Shown: positions 17,910-25,758 of the stretch, piece by piece
Layout of the letters: each line of letters begins with the position of its first letter
Position numbering within the stretch: the stretch's first letter is position 1
Assembly: GCA_018700895.1 (NCBI GenBank)
Contig: JABIUV010000048.1
Span: 1-57,887 of the forward strand
DNA length: 57,887 bases
Direction of reading: 5' to 3'
Source of the DNA: Bacteroidota bacterium
Lineage (GTDB): Bacteria > Bacteroidota > Bacteroidia > NS11-12g > UBA9320
Made by a program: the position numbers and the translations under genes
Notes under the pieces: generated by a model
What the model was told of the DNA's origin: nothing
Seen by the model: the letters and a program-made list of their open reading frames with translations, nothing else
The model's database searches: none

Positions 17910-18311
17910 TTAGTTGCTTTTAAGCTCAGACTTTGAAAGTAGGATTGCATCTTCTAGTTGTTTCTTTTCACTGCTTAGTATGACAAGACCGTCTTTTACT
18001 AATGAGGATAGTGTATCCAGTATATTGATGTCTAAGTCTGATGGAACACCTTCTTTTTTACTATATAGTGCAGCTGTGGCATATATGAATTCTGACACTG
18101 TTTGTTGTCCGGTAGATTCTAAGTAAACTAATTGCGGCCAAGGGTCCATAGTTACAACTCTTGGGGCGTTTATGTTAAATATGTGAATCATCCCGTCTTG
18201 AAACCAATCCCAAGGCGATGTTCTATAAAAGTACTTGTCTTTATACTCTGATTGATTTAGATTTTCAAACACAGGCCTTTCTGGTTTTTTCTTTTTAAAC
18301 AGACCAAACAT
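17910..18311 (-). CDS. Conserved hypothetical protein, 133 aa
   Basis: The protein is soluble. It has a basic start (FGLFKKKKPERP), a Trp-rich middle (SPWDWFQDGMIHIF) and a helical C-terminal half (TVSEFIYATAALYSKKEG, DINILDTLSSLVKDGLV). The last part reads like a small winged-helix or PqqD-like segment, but this is only a resemblance and I do not assign a family. It stands alone between era and dnaE on the same strand. Confidence 0.6.
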   Translation of the reverse strand: MFGLFKKKKPERPVFENLNQSEYKDKYFYRTSPWDWFQDGMIHIFNINAPRVVTMDPWPQLVYLESTGQQTVSEFIYATAALYSKKEGVPSDLDINILDTLSSLVKDGLVILSSEKKQLEDAILLSKSELKSN

Positions 18312-18453
18312 GGTGGTTTCAATATAGAATACATTCTCTCCCTAACCCATTTCACGTAAGGCACCTTCACCACATTTCGATACATTCCGCTGGGGCGGAA
18401 CACTTCTTCCAAAGGCGGACAAGCGTTGTGACAAAGTGCTGTCGACTACTTTA

Positions 18454-21400
18454 TCAAGATTGAACAAGTTTCCCATACGGAACCTTTACCAGGTATTGAG
18501 CCTCTAGCGTGAGGTGACCAAAGTCAGAAGAAACCTTGCCGCGAATGAGGTAGATGCCTCGCCCTTTGAACTTGTATCGCCTAGCGATGAGCGGGAAGTG
18601 CACACTATCAAAAAACTGTCCATCCATATCCATAAATGTCCCAAAAAACATTTCCTGCTCCACGCGTCCCTTGGTTTTGGTACGTTTGGTATGCACAAGG
18701 TAGCCTAATAAGGTGATGGTTTTGCCCAAGTTGTTTTTAAAATCGGCACTTACGGTTTGGCTTTTTTTCTCATCTTCATCTATCAGTTCAAAAGGCGAAC
18801 ACATCGCAAAACCCAAGTACTCTATCTCGCCCATAGCATCTTCGTAGGGCACAGCATCTAGCTCTGGAATGGTTACTTTTTTAGTATCGGTATACTGAGC
18901 AAAGAGGCTGGGTAATGCCATACTTTTTTTTACGGCTGCTAGCAAAAAATGAGCTTTCCACAACAGCCAATGCTTGGTTTTTCCGGTAAGCCGAAAAGCA
19001 TTTACCCGAATGAGAATTACCGTTTGGTCTAGACTTATAGACACGCGTTGCGTGAAATCCTCTAAGTTATCAAATGGTCCATAGTCTCGTCTATTAATAA
19101 GCAGGGCATCTATCACCTTGCCTTCTAGTTCGGCTACGTGCTGAAAACCAAGGAAGATACGAGTGCCACGTATGGTGGTGTCAAAATTGCTACGGTTTAC
19201 ACACGGCAGTTCTATGTGTGCACCTTTTAGCCGTGCCTCTTGTATGTACTGCTCCGTACGGTAAAATCCTCCAAAATTATTGACCGTAGCCACCATATAT
19301 TCCAACGGGAAATAAGCTTTGAGAAAAAGACTCTGATAACTCTCCACCGCGTAGCTTGCAGAGTGCCCCTTGGCAAAGGCATAACTCGCAAAACTCTCTA
19401 TCTGTGTCCATACTTCTTTGGTAAGTTTGGGGTCGTAGCCCTTCTTTTTACAGTTGTCAAAAAAGAGTTTTTCTACCGTTTTGAACTCTGTACGTTCTCT
19501 ATATTTCCAACTCATCCCCCGCCTCAGTATGTCAGACTCTTCTAGCGTAAGCCCTGCAAAGTAGTGAGCCACCTTGAGTACATCCTCTTGGTACACCATC
19601 ACCCCATAGGTGTCGTGCAGTATTTTCGCAAGTACAGGATGCGTTTTTTTTCTAGCTTCGGGGTTGCGGTGGCGTTTTATATACTCGCCCATCATACCAC
19701 TATTACTCACACCAGGACGTATGATAGAACTGGCAGCCACTAGCCCACGGTAGTCGTCTACTTCTAGCTTTTTCATAAGGGCTCGCATAGCAGGACTCTC
19801 CACATAAAAACAGCCTATGGCATCACCTCTACGTAGCAGGTCTTTTATTTTCTCGTCTTTTTTAAAACGGTCTATATCGTCTATGTCAAAGTCGGGAGCA
19901 TCGGGCTGATTTTGCTTTATGATAGTGATGGCATCTTTTATCTTGCCCAGTCCACGTTGCCCTAAGATATCGTATTTATATATGCCTGCATCTTCGGCTA
20001 TGTGCATATCAAAATGTGCCGTGGGAAAACCCTTGGGCGGCATACTCGTCGCCCCGTAGTATTGGATGGGTCGCTCCGTGATGACTATACCACTGCTGTG
20101 TATGCTCAGGTGATTTGGAAAACCGTGAATATACCTACTGTAGAGCATGCACAGTTTGCCGAGTTGATCTAAGTCCTGCGGCTTATCGGTACGTTGTATG
20201 TTTTTTATTTCGTCGGCAGGCAGACCGAGCACCTTGCCTATCTCGCGTATTATCGACCGAGCTTGGAAGGTAACAAAACTGCCCATCAGAGCCGTGTTGG
20301 GAAAAGTATCAAAGATGTATCGCGTTACATCTTGGCGGTCTCGCCAGCTAAAATCGATGTCAAAATCGGGCGGAGATTTACGACTAGGGTTAATGAATCG
20401 CTCAAAGTAGAGGTCGAGTTCTATGGGGTCTACATTGGTAATGCGGAGCAGGTAAGCTACGAGACTATTGGCACCGCTTCCTCGCCCTACATAAAAGTAA
20501 CCTTGCTTGCGAGCGTAGGTCACGATATTGTGATTGATGAGGAAATAGGGCACAAAATTGCATTCTTTGATTACACCTAGTTCCTTGGCTACACGGTCCT
20601 TTACCTCTTGCGACACCTTGTTTCCGTATCGGTATTTCAGCCCTTCTTTAGTGAGTTGTTGTAGTAGGGCGTAATCTTGTTTTTTGGTTTGGGTAAATGT
20701 GCGTTTGTTGGCGAGTTTGGTCTTGTCGTTAAAGTCAAAATGTAGGTTGCATTGAGCCAACAGTTTCTCTGTATTTTCAAGTAAATATTCGTGTCCGGCA
20801 TATAGGTTTTGAAGCTCGTGTGGCGAATAAAATTTGTGATGCATTTCACCCTGTTCCTCTACGGGTAATTTGCTTAGCAGAGCATTTTTATCAATGGCAC
20901 GTAATAGGCGGTGGGCGTTGTAATCCCTTTTGTTGCGAAAAGTGACGGGGTTTAGGGCGAGGTATTTGTTTACGTGTAGGTTCGTGCCTCTGAGGCATGA
21001 ACCTACACGTAGATTAAATAATTCCGTATGATTCACCCCTATGTATTCATTGCTTCGCAAAGGTCTGTCGGGTACGTTTTTTAATGGATAAATGATAAAG
21101 GCGTTTTTTATTGTAGGAACACGCCTCCAAGGCGTGTTCCTACCTGAATCCAATAAAAATTCGGTTAGGTAGAAATTAATATTCTGAAACCCTTCATTGT
21201 CCTTGGCTATCGCAATGAACTGCTGCTCGTTTCCTTTTCTAAAATCTACACCCATTATCACAGGCCATCCACGCCTTTGGCATTCAAAGGCGTGATACAA
21301 ACATCCTGATGTACTGTTGATGTCTGTGAGGGCAATTTTTGTTTCCATAGGAATACGCTTCTGTAGGAATACGCCTTCAGGCGTGTTATTACATGTGGAA

Positions 21401-21477
21401 TCCGCCTCGCCCAACAGTTCCTTGGGCGACATCGTCCCGTATTTGAAAGAGTAATATGTGTGGCAGTTTAGGTACAT
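18454..21477 (-). CDS. dnaE: DNA polymerase III alpha subunit, DnaE2/ImuC-like translesion type
   Basis: The 1007-residue protein is shorter than the replicative DnaE (about 1160-1500). It has an N-terminal PHP domain (HTYYSFKYG), the C-family active site GRGSGA at 331-336 and PDFDIDF with D371 and D373, and a third catalytic region YDILGQRGLG. A helix-hairpin-helix region and a C-terminal OB fold (KTITLLGYLVHTKRT) follow. It lies 40 nt downstream of dinB, the usual pairing for error-prone repair synthesis. The PHP-to-palm region holds three palindromic DNA elements read in frame (residues about 29-39, 112-122 and 156-169), each between conserved blocks and giving odd insert-like peptides. 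No ImuA or RecA-like partner is next to it. Confidence 0.85.
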   Translation of the reverse strand: MYLNCHTYYSFKYGTMSPKELLGEADSTCNNTPEGVFLQKRIPMETKIALTDINSTSGCLYHAFECQRRGWPVIMGVDFRKGNEQQFIAIAKDNEGFQNINFYLTEFLLDSGRNTPWRRVPTIKNAFIIYPLKNVPDRPLRSNEYIGVNHTELFNLRVGSCLRGTNLHVNKYLALNPVTFRNKRDYNAHRLLRAIDKNALLSKLPVEEQGEMHHKFYSPHELQNLYAGHEYLLENTEKLLAQCNLHFDFNDKTKLANKRTFTQTKKQDYALLQQLTKEGLKYRYGNKVSQEVKDRVAKELGVIKECNFVPYFLINHNIVTYARKQGYFYVGRGSGANSLVAYLLRITNVDPIELDLYFERFINPSRKSPPDFDIDFSWRDRQDVTRYIFDTFPNTALMGSFVTFQARSIIREIGKVLGLPADEIKNIQRTDKPQDLDQLGKLCMLYSRYIHGFPNHLSIHSSGIVITERPIQYYGATSMPPKGFPTAHFDMHIAEDAGIYKYDILGQRGLGKIKDAITIIKQNQPDAPDFDIDDIDRFKKDEKIKDLLRRGDAIGCFYVESPAMRALMKKLEVDDYRGLVAASSIIRPGVSNSGMMGEYIKRHRNPEARKKTHPVLAKILHDTYGVMVYQEDVLKVAHYFAGLTLEESDILRRGMSWKYRERTEFKTVEKLFFDNCKKKGYDPKLTKEVWTQIESFASYAFAKGHSASYAVESYQSLFLKAYFPLEYMVATVNNFGGFYRTEQYIQEARLKGAHIELPCVNRSNFDTTIRGTRIFLGFQHVAELEGKVIDALLINRRDYGPFDNLEDFTQRVSISLDQTVILIRVNAFRLTGKTKHWLLWKAHFLLAAVKKSMALPSLFAQYTDTKKVTIPELDAVPYEDAMGEIEYLGFAMCSPFELIDEDEKKSQTVSADFKNNLGKTITLLGYLVHTKRTKTKGRVEQEMFFGTFMDMDGQFFDSVHFPLIARRYKFKGRGIYLIRGKVSSDFGHLTLEAQYLVKVPYGKLVQS
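20971..21011. repeat. In-frame palindromic element A in dnaE
   Basis: Two 20-bp arms (20971-20990 and 20992-21011) pair with one mismatch. The core is GTAGGTTCGTGCCTC. It encodes RVGSCLRGTNLHV between conserved DnaE blocks. Confidence 0.75.
21113..21143. repeat. In-frame palindromic element B in dnaE
   Basis: GTAGGAACACGCCT and AGGCGTGTTCCTAC form perfect 14-bp arms around a CCA loop. It encodes GRNTPWRRVPT and shares the GTAGG...CCTAC frame with elements A and C. Confidence 0.75.
21346..21392. repeat. In-frame palindromic element C in dnaE, partly duplicated
   Basis: GTAGGAATACGCC and GGCGTGTTATTAC (21363-21392) form an imperfect 13-bp palindrome with three mismatches. Just before it, TAGGAATACGCTTC is a partial second copy of one arm. 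Together they encode NNTPEGVFLQKRIP near the N-terminus. Confidence 0.65.
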
Positions 21478-21517
21478 TTTTAGCTAGCTGTTTTACAACG
21501 AGTGCTTTTATAACCAC

Positions 21518-22726
21518 CTACGCATTCCGATGTGCCGGCACCACATTGGGTTCGCCGTTAAAGGGGTTGCCGCGGCCCAGGCCTTTTACTTCTACCGCCA
21601 CACCACGCCTTACGGCATTGGCACCGTAGCGGTCTTTCATCGCATCCATAGCTTGGTATAGGTTTATGATTCTATCGTCGTCATTAAAAAGGTCTATCTG
21701 GTGACCACCACCTGCCAAGTCGCCTAGCCGCACGCCCACCAGCCGTATGCGTACGCGGCGGCTGTATAGCGAGTCAAAGAGTTCTTTGGCGTGTTGTATG
21801 AGCGTATGGTCAGCCGCAGTGTAAGGTATGCGTTTCTGCTTGCTGACCGTCTGAAAATCGGAGTACCGCAGCTTGATACTAACATTAGAACATACCCGCT
21901 TACCGTGCCGCAGCTCGTAGGCCAGTTGCTCCACCATGGCTGCTACCATATCTTTGAGTTTGCGGATATCTATGGTGTCTTTCATAAATGTACGTTCGGT
22001 GCTTATGCTCTTTTTTTCGTGGTAGGGTATGAGTGGACTGTGGTCTATTCCGTTGGCTTTTTGCCACATCATTTTTCCGTTTTTGCCAAAGGCTTTTTCA
22101 AGTAATTCTATGGGCATTTCTTGTAGCGTATGTATTTTTTGTACGCCCATACGATTGAGCATAAAGGCCGTTTTTTTACCAATCATCGGTATTTTTTTGA
22201 CGGATAGTGGAGCTAAAAAAGGCTTTTCGTCTCCAAAATCTATTTTCAACTGATTGTCTGGCTTAGCCTCGCCCGTGGCTACCTTGCTTACGGTTTTGTT
22301 CACAGACATACCAAAAGAGATAGGCAGTCCCGTCTCTTTGGTGATGCGGGTGCGTAACTCGCTGGCCAGTTTGTAGCAGCCAAAAAACTTGTCCATACCT
22401 GTGAGGTCCAGATAAAACTCATCAATGCTACTTTTTTCTACCACGGGAGCTGTTTCGCGTATGATTTCGGTTACGGTTTTGGAGTATTTGGAGTAGGTGC
22501 CTGAGTTGCCTTTTATCACGATGCCTTGTGGGCAAAGTTGGCGGGCCATTTTCATACTCATACCACTATGTACCCCAAAGGTACGTGCCTCGTAACTGCA
22601 ACTGGCCACCACGCCCCTGTCACCCACCCCACCTAGCAATACAGGCTTACCCACTAGGCGTGAGTCTATGAGCCGCTCTACCGATACGTAGAAGGTGTCC
22701 AAATCCATATGCACTATATTTTTAGT
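21518..22726 (-). CDS. dinB: DNA polymerase IV (Y family)
   Basis: The catalytic acidic motifs are MDLDTFYVSVE near the start and SSIDEFYLDLTGMD near residue 100. The little-finger domain follows, then a beta-clamp binding motif QIDLF near the C-terminus. I choose the TTG at 22726 because it gives MTKNIVHMDLDTF, the usual spacing; a TTG at 22765 or the ATG at 22708 are alternatives. It copies past damaged bases and probably shares a transcript with the dnaE gene 40 nt downstream. An isolated consensus DnaA box lies upstream at 22790. Confidence 0.92.
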   Translation of the reverse strand, partial: TKNIVHMDLDTFYVSVERLIDSRLVGKPVLLGGVGDRGVVASCSYEARTFGVHSGMSMKMARQLCPQGIVIKGNSGTYSKYSKTVTEIIRETAPVVEKSSIDEFYLDLTGMDKFFGCYKLASELRTRITKETGLPISFGMSVNKTVSKVATGEAKPDNQLKIDFGDEKPFLAPLSVKKIPMIGKKTAFMLNRMGVQKIHTLQEMPIELLEKAFGKNGKMMWQKANGIDHSPLIPYHEKKSISTERTFMKDTIDIRKLKDMVAAMVEQLAYELRHGKRVCSNVSIKLRYSDFQTVSKQKRIPYTAADHTLIQHAKELFDSLYSRRVRIRLVGVRLGDLAGGGHQIDLFNDDDRIINLYQAMDAMKDRYGANAVRRGVAVEVKGLGRGNPFNGEPNVVPAHRNA

Positions 22727-22789
22727 CAATATTATTATCTTTTTTGTTGAGCATAATTTAATCAAAAAGAAAACTGTAAAGCAAGAAAA

Positions 22790-22798
22790 TGTGGATAA
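22790..22798 (-). promoter_or_regulatory. Isolated consensus DnaA box upstream of dinB
   Basis: TGTGGATAA is the exact complement of TTATCCACA. It lies in the divergent dinB/22832 intergenic region. One such hit in 58 kb can occur by chance. Confidence 0.3.
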
Positions 22799-22819
22799 GA
22801 GTCCAAAATTTGTTTTGCC

Positions 22820-22827
22820 TATTTTTG
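22820..22827 (+). promoter_or_regulatory. -7 element immediately before the DUF6268-like gene
   Basis: TATTTTTG fits TAnnTTTG. Only four bases separate it from the ATG at 22832, so a leaderless transcript is likely if it is used. Confidence 0.45.
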
Positions 22828-22831
22828 AATT

Positions 22832-23737
22832 ATGAAAAGACTATCAACTATTCTCGTGCTCTTACCGTTTATGATTGCCAATGCCCAAAACTACGTAGAC
22901 ATACTTCACTCGGAGTATACTGCTACACCTCAAAACACCTTTGATAGCAGTAGTCAAACCACGGGTTTAGAGAAAGTAAATGTCAACCTCACCACTCCCA
23001 TAAAACTTAAAAACGGAAACGCCTTGCTGACGGGCGTCGTGTATGATAGAGTATCCACACGATTAGACACCACGGAAAGCGTAAATACACAGATGTCATC
23101 CGTAATCTTAAAAATGGGAATGAACATAAAACATTCGAAAAAATGGAGTACCACAGTCCTATTACTTCCCAAGATAGCAACAGACTACATGGGTGACTTA
23201 AGCAAGAGAGACTTTCAAGTGGGCGGTATTGTATTGACCAAAATGAAGAAAACAGAACACTTGAGTTACAAATGCGGTGCATACCTTAATGGAGATCGTT
23301 TTGGTCCATTCCTGGTACCGCTGTTTGGGTTTTATTACCAAAAAAATAAACTAGAAATGGACGTGATAGTTCCGTCGTATGCCAAAATAAACTACAGTAT
23401 TATCCCTAAGGTGATGGCGGGTATCAACTGGCGAGCTACGGTAAAATCATACAATTTGCACAAGGGTAGTGGGTTGAGGTTGTTTAATGACAACTACATG
23501 CACCACTTGTCTAACGAAGTAGCAGCCAACGTAGGTTATGAACCGATAAAAGGAGTGATCATAAGAGGAGTGGCGGGTGTGTCACTTGGCCGTTCGTTTA
23601 AGGTGTATGAAAATGATGATAAAATTGATTTTGGATTGAGCCTATTTCGCTTTGGCGATGATAGAGTTCCTCTTAATATTACCTTCCAAAACGGAATGTT
23701 TTATAGAGCTGAGGTGGCGTATAGAGTGTATCTATAA
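22832..23737 (+). CDS. Outer-membrane beta-barrel protein, DUF6268-like
   Basis: The 301-residue protein starts with a signal peptide (KRLSTILVLLPFMIANAQ). Alternating beta strands follow (VNVNLTTPIKLKNGNALLTGVVYD, STTVLLLPKIATDYM, YKCGAYLNGDRFGPFLVPLFGFYY), and it ends in an aromatic/hydrophobic strand (FYRAEVAYRVYL) as beta-barrels do. The pattern resembles DUF6268 proteins. Cargo unknown. It is divergent from dinB, and a hairpin overlaps its stop codon. Confidence 0.65.
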   Translation: MKRLSTILVLLPFMIANAQNYVDILHSEYTATPQNTFDSSSQTTGLEKVNVNLTTPIKLKNGNALLTGVVYDRVSTRLDTTESVNTQMSSVILKMGMNIKHSKKWSTTVLLLPKIATDYMGDLSKRDFQVGGIVLTKMKKTEHLSYKCGAYLNGDRFGPFLVPLFGFYYQKNKLEMDVIVPSYAKINYSIIPKVMAGINWRATVKSYNLHKGSGLRLFNDNYMHHLSNEVAANVGYEPIKGVIIRGVAGVSLGRSFKVYENDDKIDFGLSLFRFGDDRVPLNITFQNGMFYRAEVAYRVYL

Positions 23738-23748
23738 GCACACTCTAT
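23721..23748. repeat. Inverted repeat between convergent genes
   Basis: ATAGAGTGT and ACACTCTAT form perfect 9-bp arms around TCTATAAGC... and lie across the stop codon of the plus-strand gene. It has no T-run, so it is at best a weak bidirectional terminator. Confidence 0.4.
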
Positions 23749-23757
23749 GCTCCGATA

Positions 23758-25596
23758 TTAATTTTGTAAGGTGTTAAATGAGGTTCCGTCAACATCTTCT
23801 CCGTCTTTTAGTGCAAAATACATCTTACGAGCATCTACTGCAAAAAGGCTGGAGTTATACTCTAGTATCAGTTTTTCATAAAGAGACTGAGCTTTTTCCC
23901 GGTCCTGAAGAATGAATAGCGTGATATTGGCTGAGCGGTACAGAGCATTATCCGCAAGGATATCTTCTCCGTGCTTCTCGTATATGCTGGTGTACAAGGT
24001 GTTTGCCGCTTCATGGTTGCCTATTTTTTCTTGCACCTTCGCTTTTAGGTAGTATATCTCATCATTCAAGGTGTGATTCGGATATTTGAACGGGAGCATG
24101 TTCAGAATCTCGGTACATTTAGCTACATCATTTTTATATAAGTAAAACTCAGCCGCAGCGTATTCTTTCATAGCGTCTTCTGTACTATCCAGCCCAGTAT
24201 TGTCTTGTATGAGTAGGGCTAGCTCTATGGCATTGTTACTGATGAGTTGCGTGGTGGCCGTTTTGAGTATGTCTAATTGGCCCTTGGCCCACTCAAACTC
24301 GCCCCTGTAGTAACTTAGTTTTGCGTTTTTAAATTTAGCCTCTTGTCCCAGTGCATCTTCTTTAAACTGCTTATCTACCTGCCCGTACATTAACTTAGCA
24401 TCCCATATATTGTTGAGTATAAGATAAGCATCACCTAGTAGCAGTTTGCTTTTTGCCATAAAACTTGCTCTTAGTCGGGGAGTACGTATGATTTCCTCCA
24501 GTATGCCTACGCCAGCTGGCACATTGTTATTATAAAATATATGCAATTCCGCTAGCCTATATTGGCTACTCGCCGTTTCTTGTGATATGCCTTTGTCGCC
24601 TACATAGTCCTGTATTTTTGTTATGAGTGACGTGATTTCTTGTTGGTGCGGATTAATAGCCTGAGTGGTTTTGAGGTACAATGCATCTACCAGACCATTT
24701 TGAGCGTTATGGTAATTTCGCTCGTATTTGCCTAGCTCTACTACGTATGAGTAAGCATCTATCGCTACGTCATAGGCTTGATTGTTCACACATAGTCGAG
24801 CGAGTTGCATTACTCGTGACCCTTTGGTTTTGTTTCGCTTATCAAGAGAGATTACCTGTCTTAGGGCTGATTTGTATTTTTTTTGTTGCAAAAAGACTTC
24901 TACGAGTAACTCGTCAAAAACCTGATTGCTTGGGTTTTTCTGAGCATAGGTTAATGCTTGGCTTTGCAAATAGTTGGCATCTTCTTGCTTATCAAAAGCT
25001 ATGTCTATAATGCTCGTTGCGTAATCAAAAACTTGAGCATCTGCCAACAGAGCCTTCATCGTGATGTCTATTAGGTTTTTAGTTTGACCTGCAGCCTTGT
25101 ATGCTTGACTTAGGTCTTCGTATAAGGCAATGATTCCTCTTTTTTTTACACCCCGCTCCAGGGCAAGTATTCCGAATGAGCGTAAGCCCCGCCTATCAAA
25201 ACATTGAGCTAAGAATTTGAGTGTTTCGGGATAGTCAGAGTAGGTACGGGTTAACTTATCGAAGTGTTTTTCTGCTTTATCTTTTTTGTCAAACTGCAGT
25301 AGTACATAGCCTTCGTCTACCTGATAGTTTACCTGCGAGGGGTATCGTTTTACTTGCTTTTGCACCATTCGTGTGGCCTCTTTTTCGTACTTTAAGGCAA
25401 TGAGGGTGTTGAGATAATTCTCATAGATGTATACTGAAGACGGGTGTTTTTTGAATAGCTTTTTATAAATACTTTCCGCTTTGATGTATTCTTGATTGTC
25501 ATAAAATTGAGCAGCAAGTCGCTCATCGGTACTTTGAGCCTTGGCTATGGTGCACATAAACAGTGTGGTGTATAACACGATTGATTTTAATGACAT
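23758..25596 (-). CDS. Periplasmic/exported TPR-repeat protein
   Basis: The start is set at MSLKSIVLYTTLFMCTIAKAQ (25596), a good signal peptide; the ORF extends upstream without sense. The mature protein of about 590 residues is tetratricopeptide-like throughout: AAQFYDNQEYIKAESIYKKL at the start and GNHEAANTLYTSIYEKHGED and REKAQSLYEKLILEY near the end. Such proteins in this phylum act as scaffolds in the periplasm, but no specific partner can be read here. A -7 element precedes the start by 7 nt. Confidence 0.8.
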   Translation of the reverse strand: MSLKSIVLYTTLFMCTIAKAQSTDERLAAQFYDNQEYIKAESIYKKLFKKHPSSVYIYENYLNTLIALKYEKEATRMVQKQVKRYPSQVNYQVDEGYVLLQFDKKDKAEKHFDKLTRTYSDYPETLKFLAQCFDRRGLRSFGILALERGVKKRGIIALYEDLSQAYKAAGQTKNLIDITMKALLADAQVFDYATSIIDIAFDKQEDANYLQSQALTYAQKNPSNQVFDELLVEVFLQQKKYKSALRQVISLDKRNKTKGSRVMQLARLCVNNQAYDVAIDAYSYVVELGKYERNYHNAQNGLVDALYLKTTQAINPHQQEITSLITKIQDYVGDKGISQETASSQYRLAELHIFYNNNVPAGVGILEEIIRTPRLRASFMAKSKLLLGDAYLILNNIWDAKLMYGQVDKQFKEDALGQEAKFKNAKLSYYRGEFEWAKGQLDILKTATTQLISNNAIELALLIQDNTGLDSTEDAMKEYAAAEFYLYKNDVAKCTEILNMLPFKYPNHTLNDEIYYLKAKVQEKIGNHEAANTLYTSIYEKHGEDILADNALYRSANITLFILQDREKAQSLYEKLILEYNSSLFAVDARKMYFALKDGEDVDGTSFNTLQN

Positions 25597-25603
25597 GTAG
25601 ACA

Positions 25604-25611
25604 CAAAGATA
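25604..25611 (-). promoter_or_regulatory. -7 element before the TPR gene
   Basis: TATCTTTG on the minus strand fits the consensus. Seven bases separate it from the ATG at 25596, predicting a leader of only a few nucleotides. Confidence 0.5.
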
Positions 25612-25719
25612 ACGAACAAAAACGGGTTGTATTTTAAAAGCAGAATTTGCGGTTTTTGAAGTTTTCAAAAAAAAGCAACACAATTATAAATAAATTAGGT
25701 GTGAACACGCCTTTAGCAG

Positions 25720-25727
25720 TACCTTTG
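25720..25727 (+). promoter_or_regulatory. -7 element before guaB
   Basis: TACCTTTG fits the consensus. It gives a leader of about 25 nt to the ATG at 25759. Confidence 0.5.
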
Positions 25728-25758
25728 TTCGGCAAATAACAAATCTAATTATTTGCAC

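Noticed and set aside
18385-18405. Palindrome TTCCGC/GCGGAA downstream of dnaE
   Set aside because: The 6-bp arms are too short and no T-run follows; neither a terminator nor a member of the palindrome family.
20194-20580. 128-codon plus-strand ORF opposite dnaE
   Set aside because: It is a mirror of conserved polymerase motifs.
21270-21294. Hairpin CACGCCTTTG/CAAAGGCGTG in dnaE
   Set aside because: It has perfect 10-bp arms but lacks the GTAGG...CCTAC ends of the palindrome family, and the encoded residues align with normal DnaE without an insertion.
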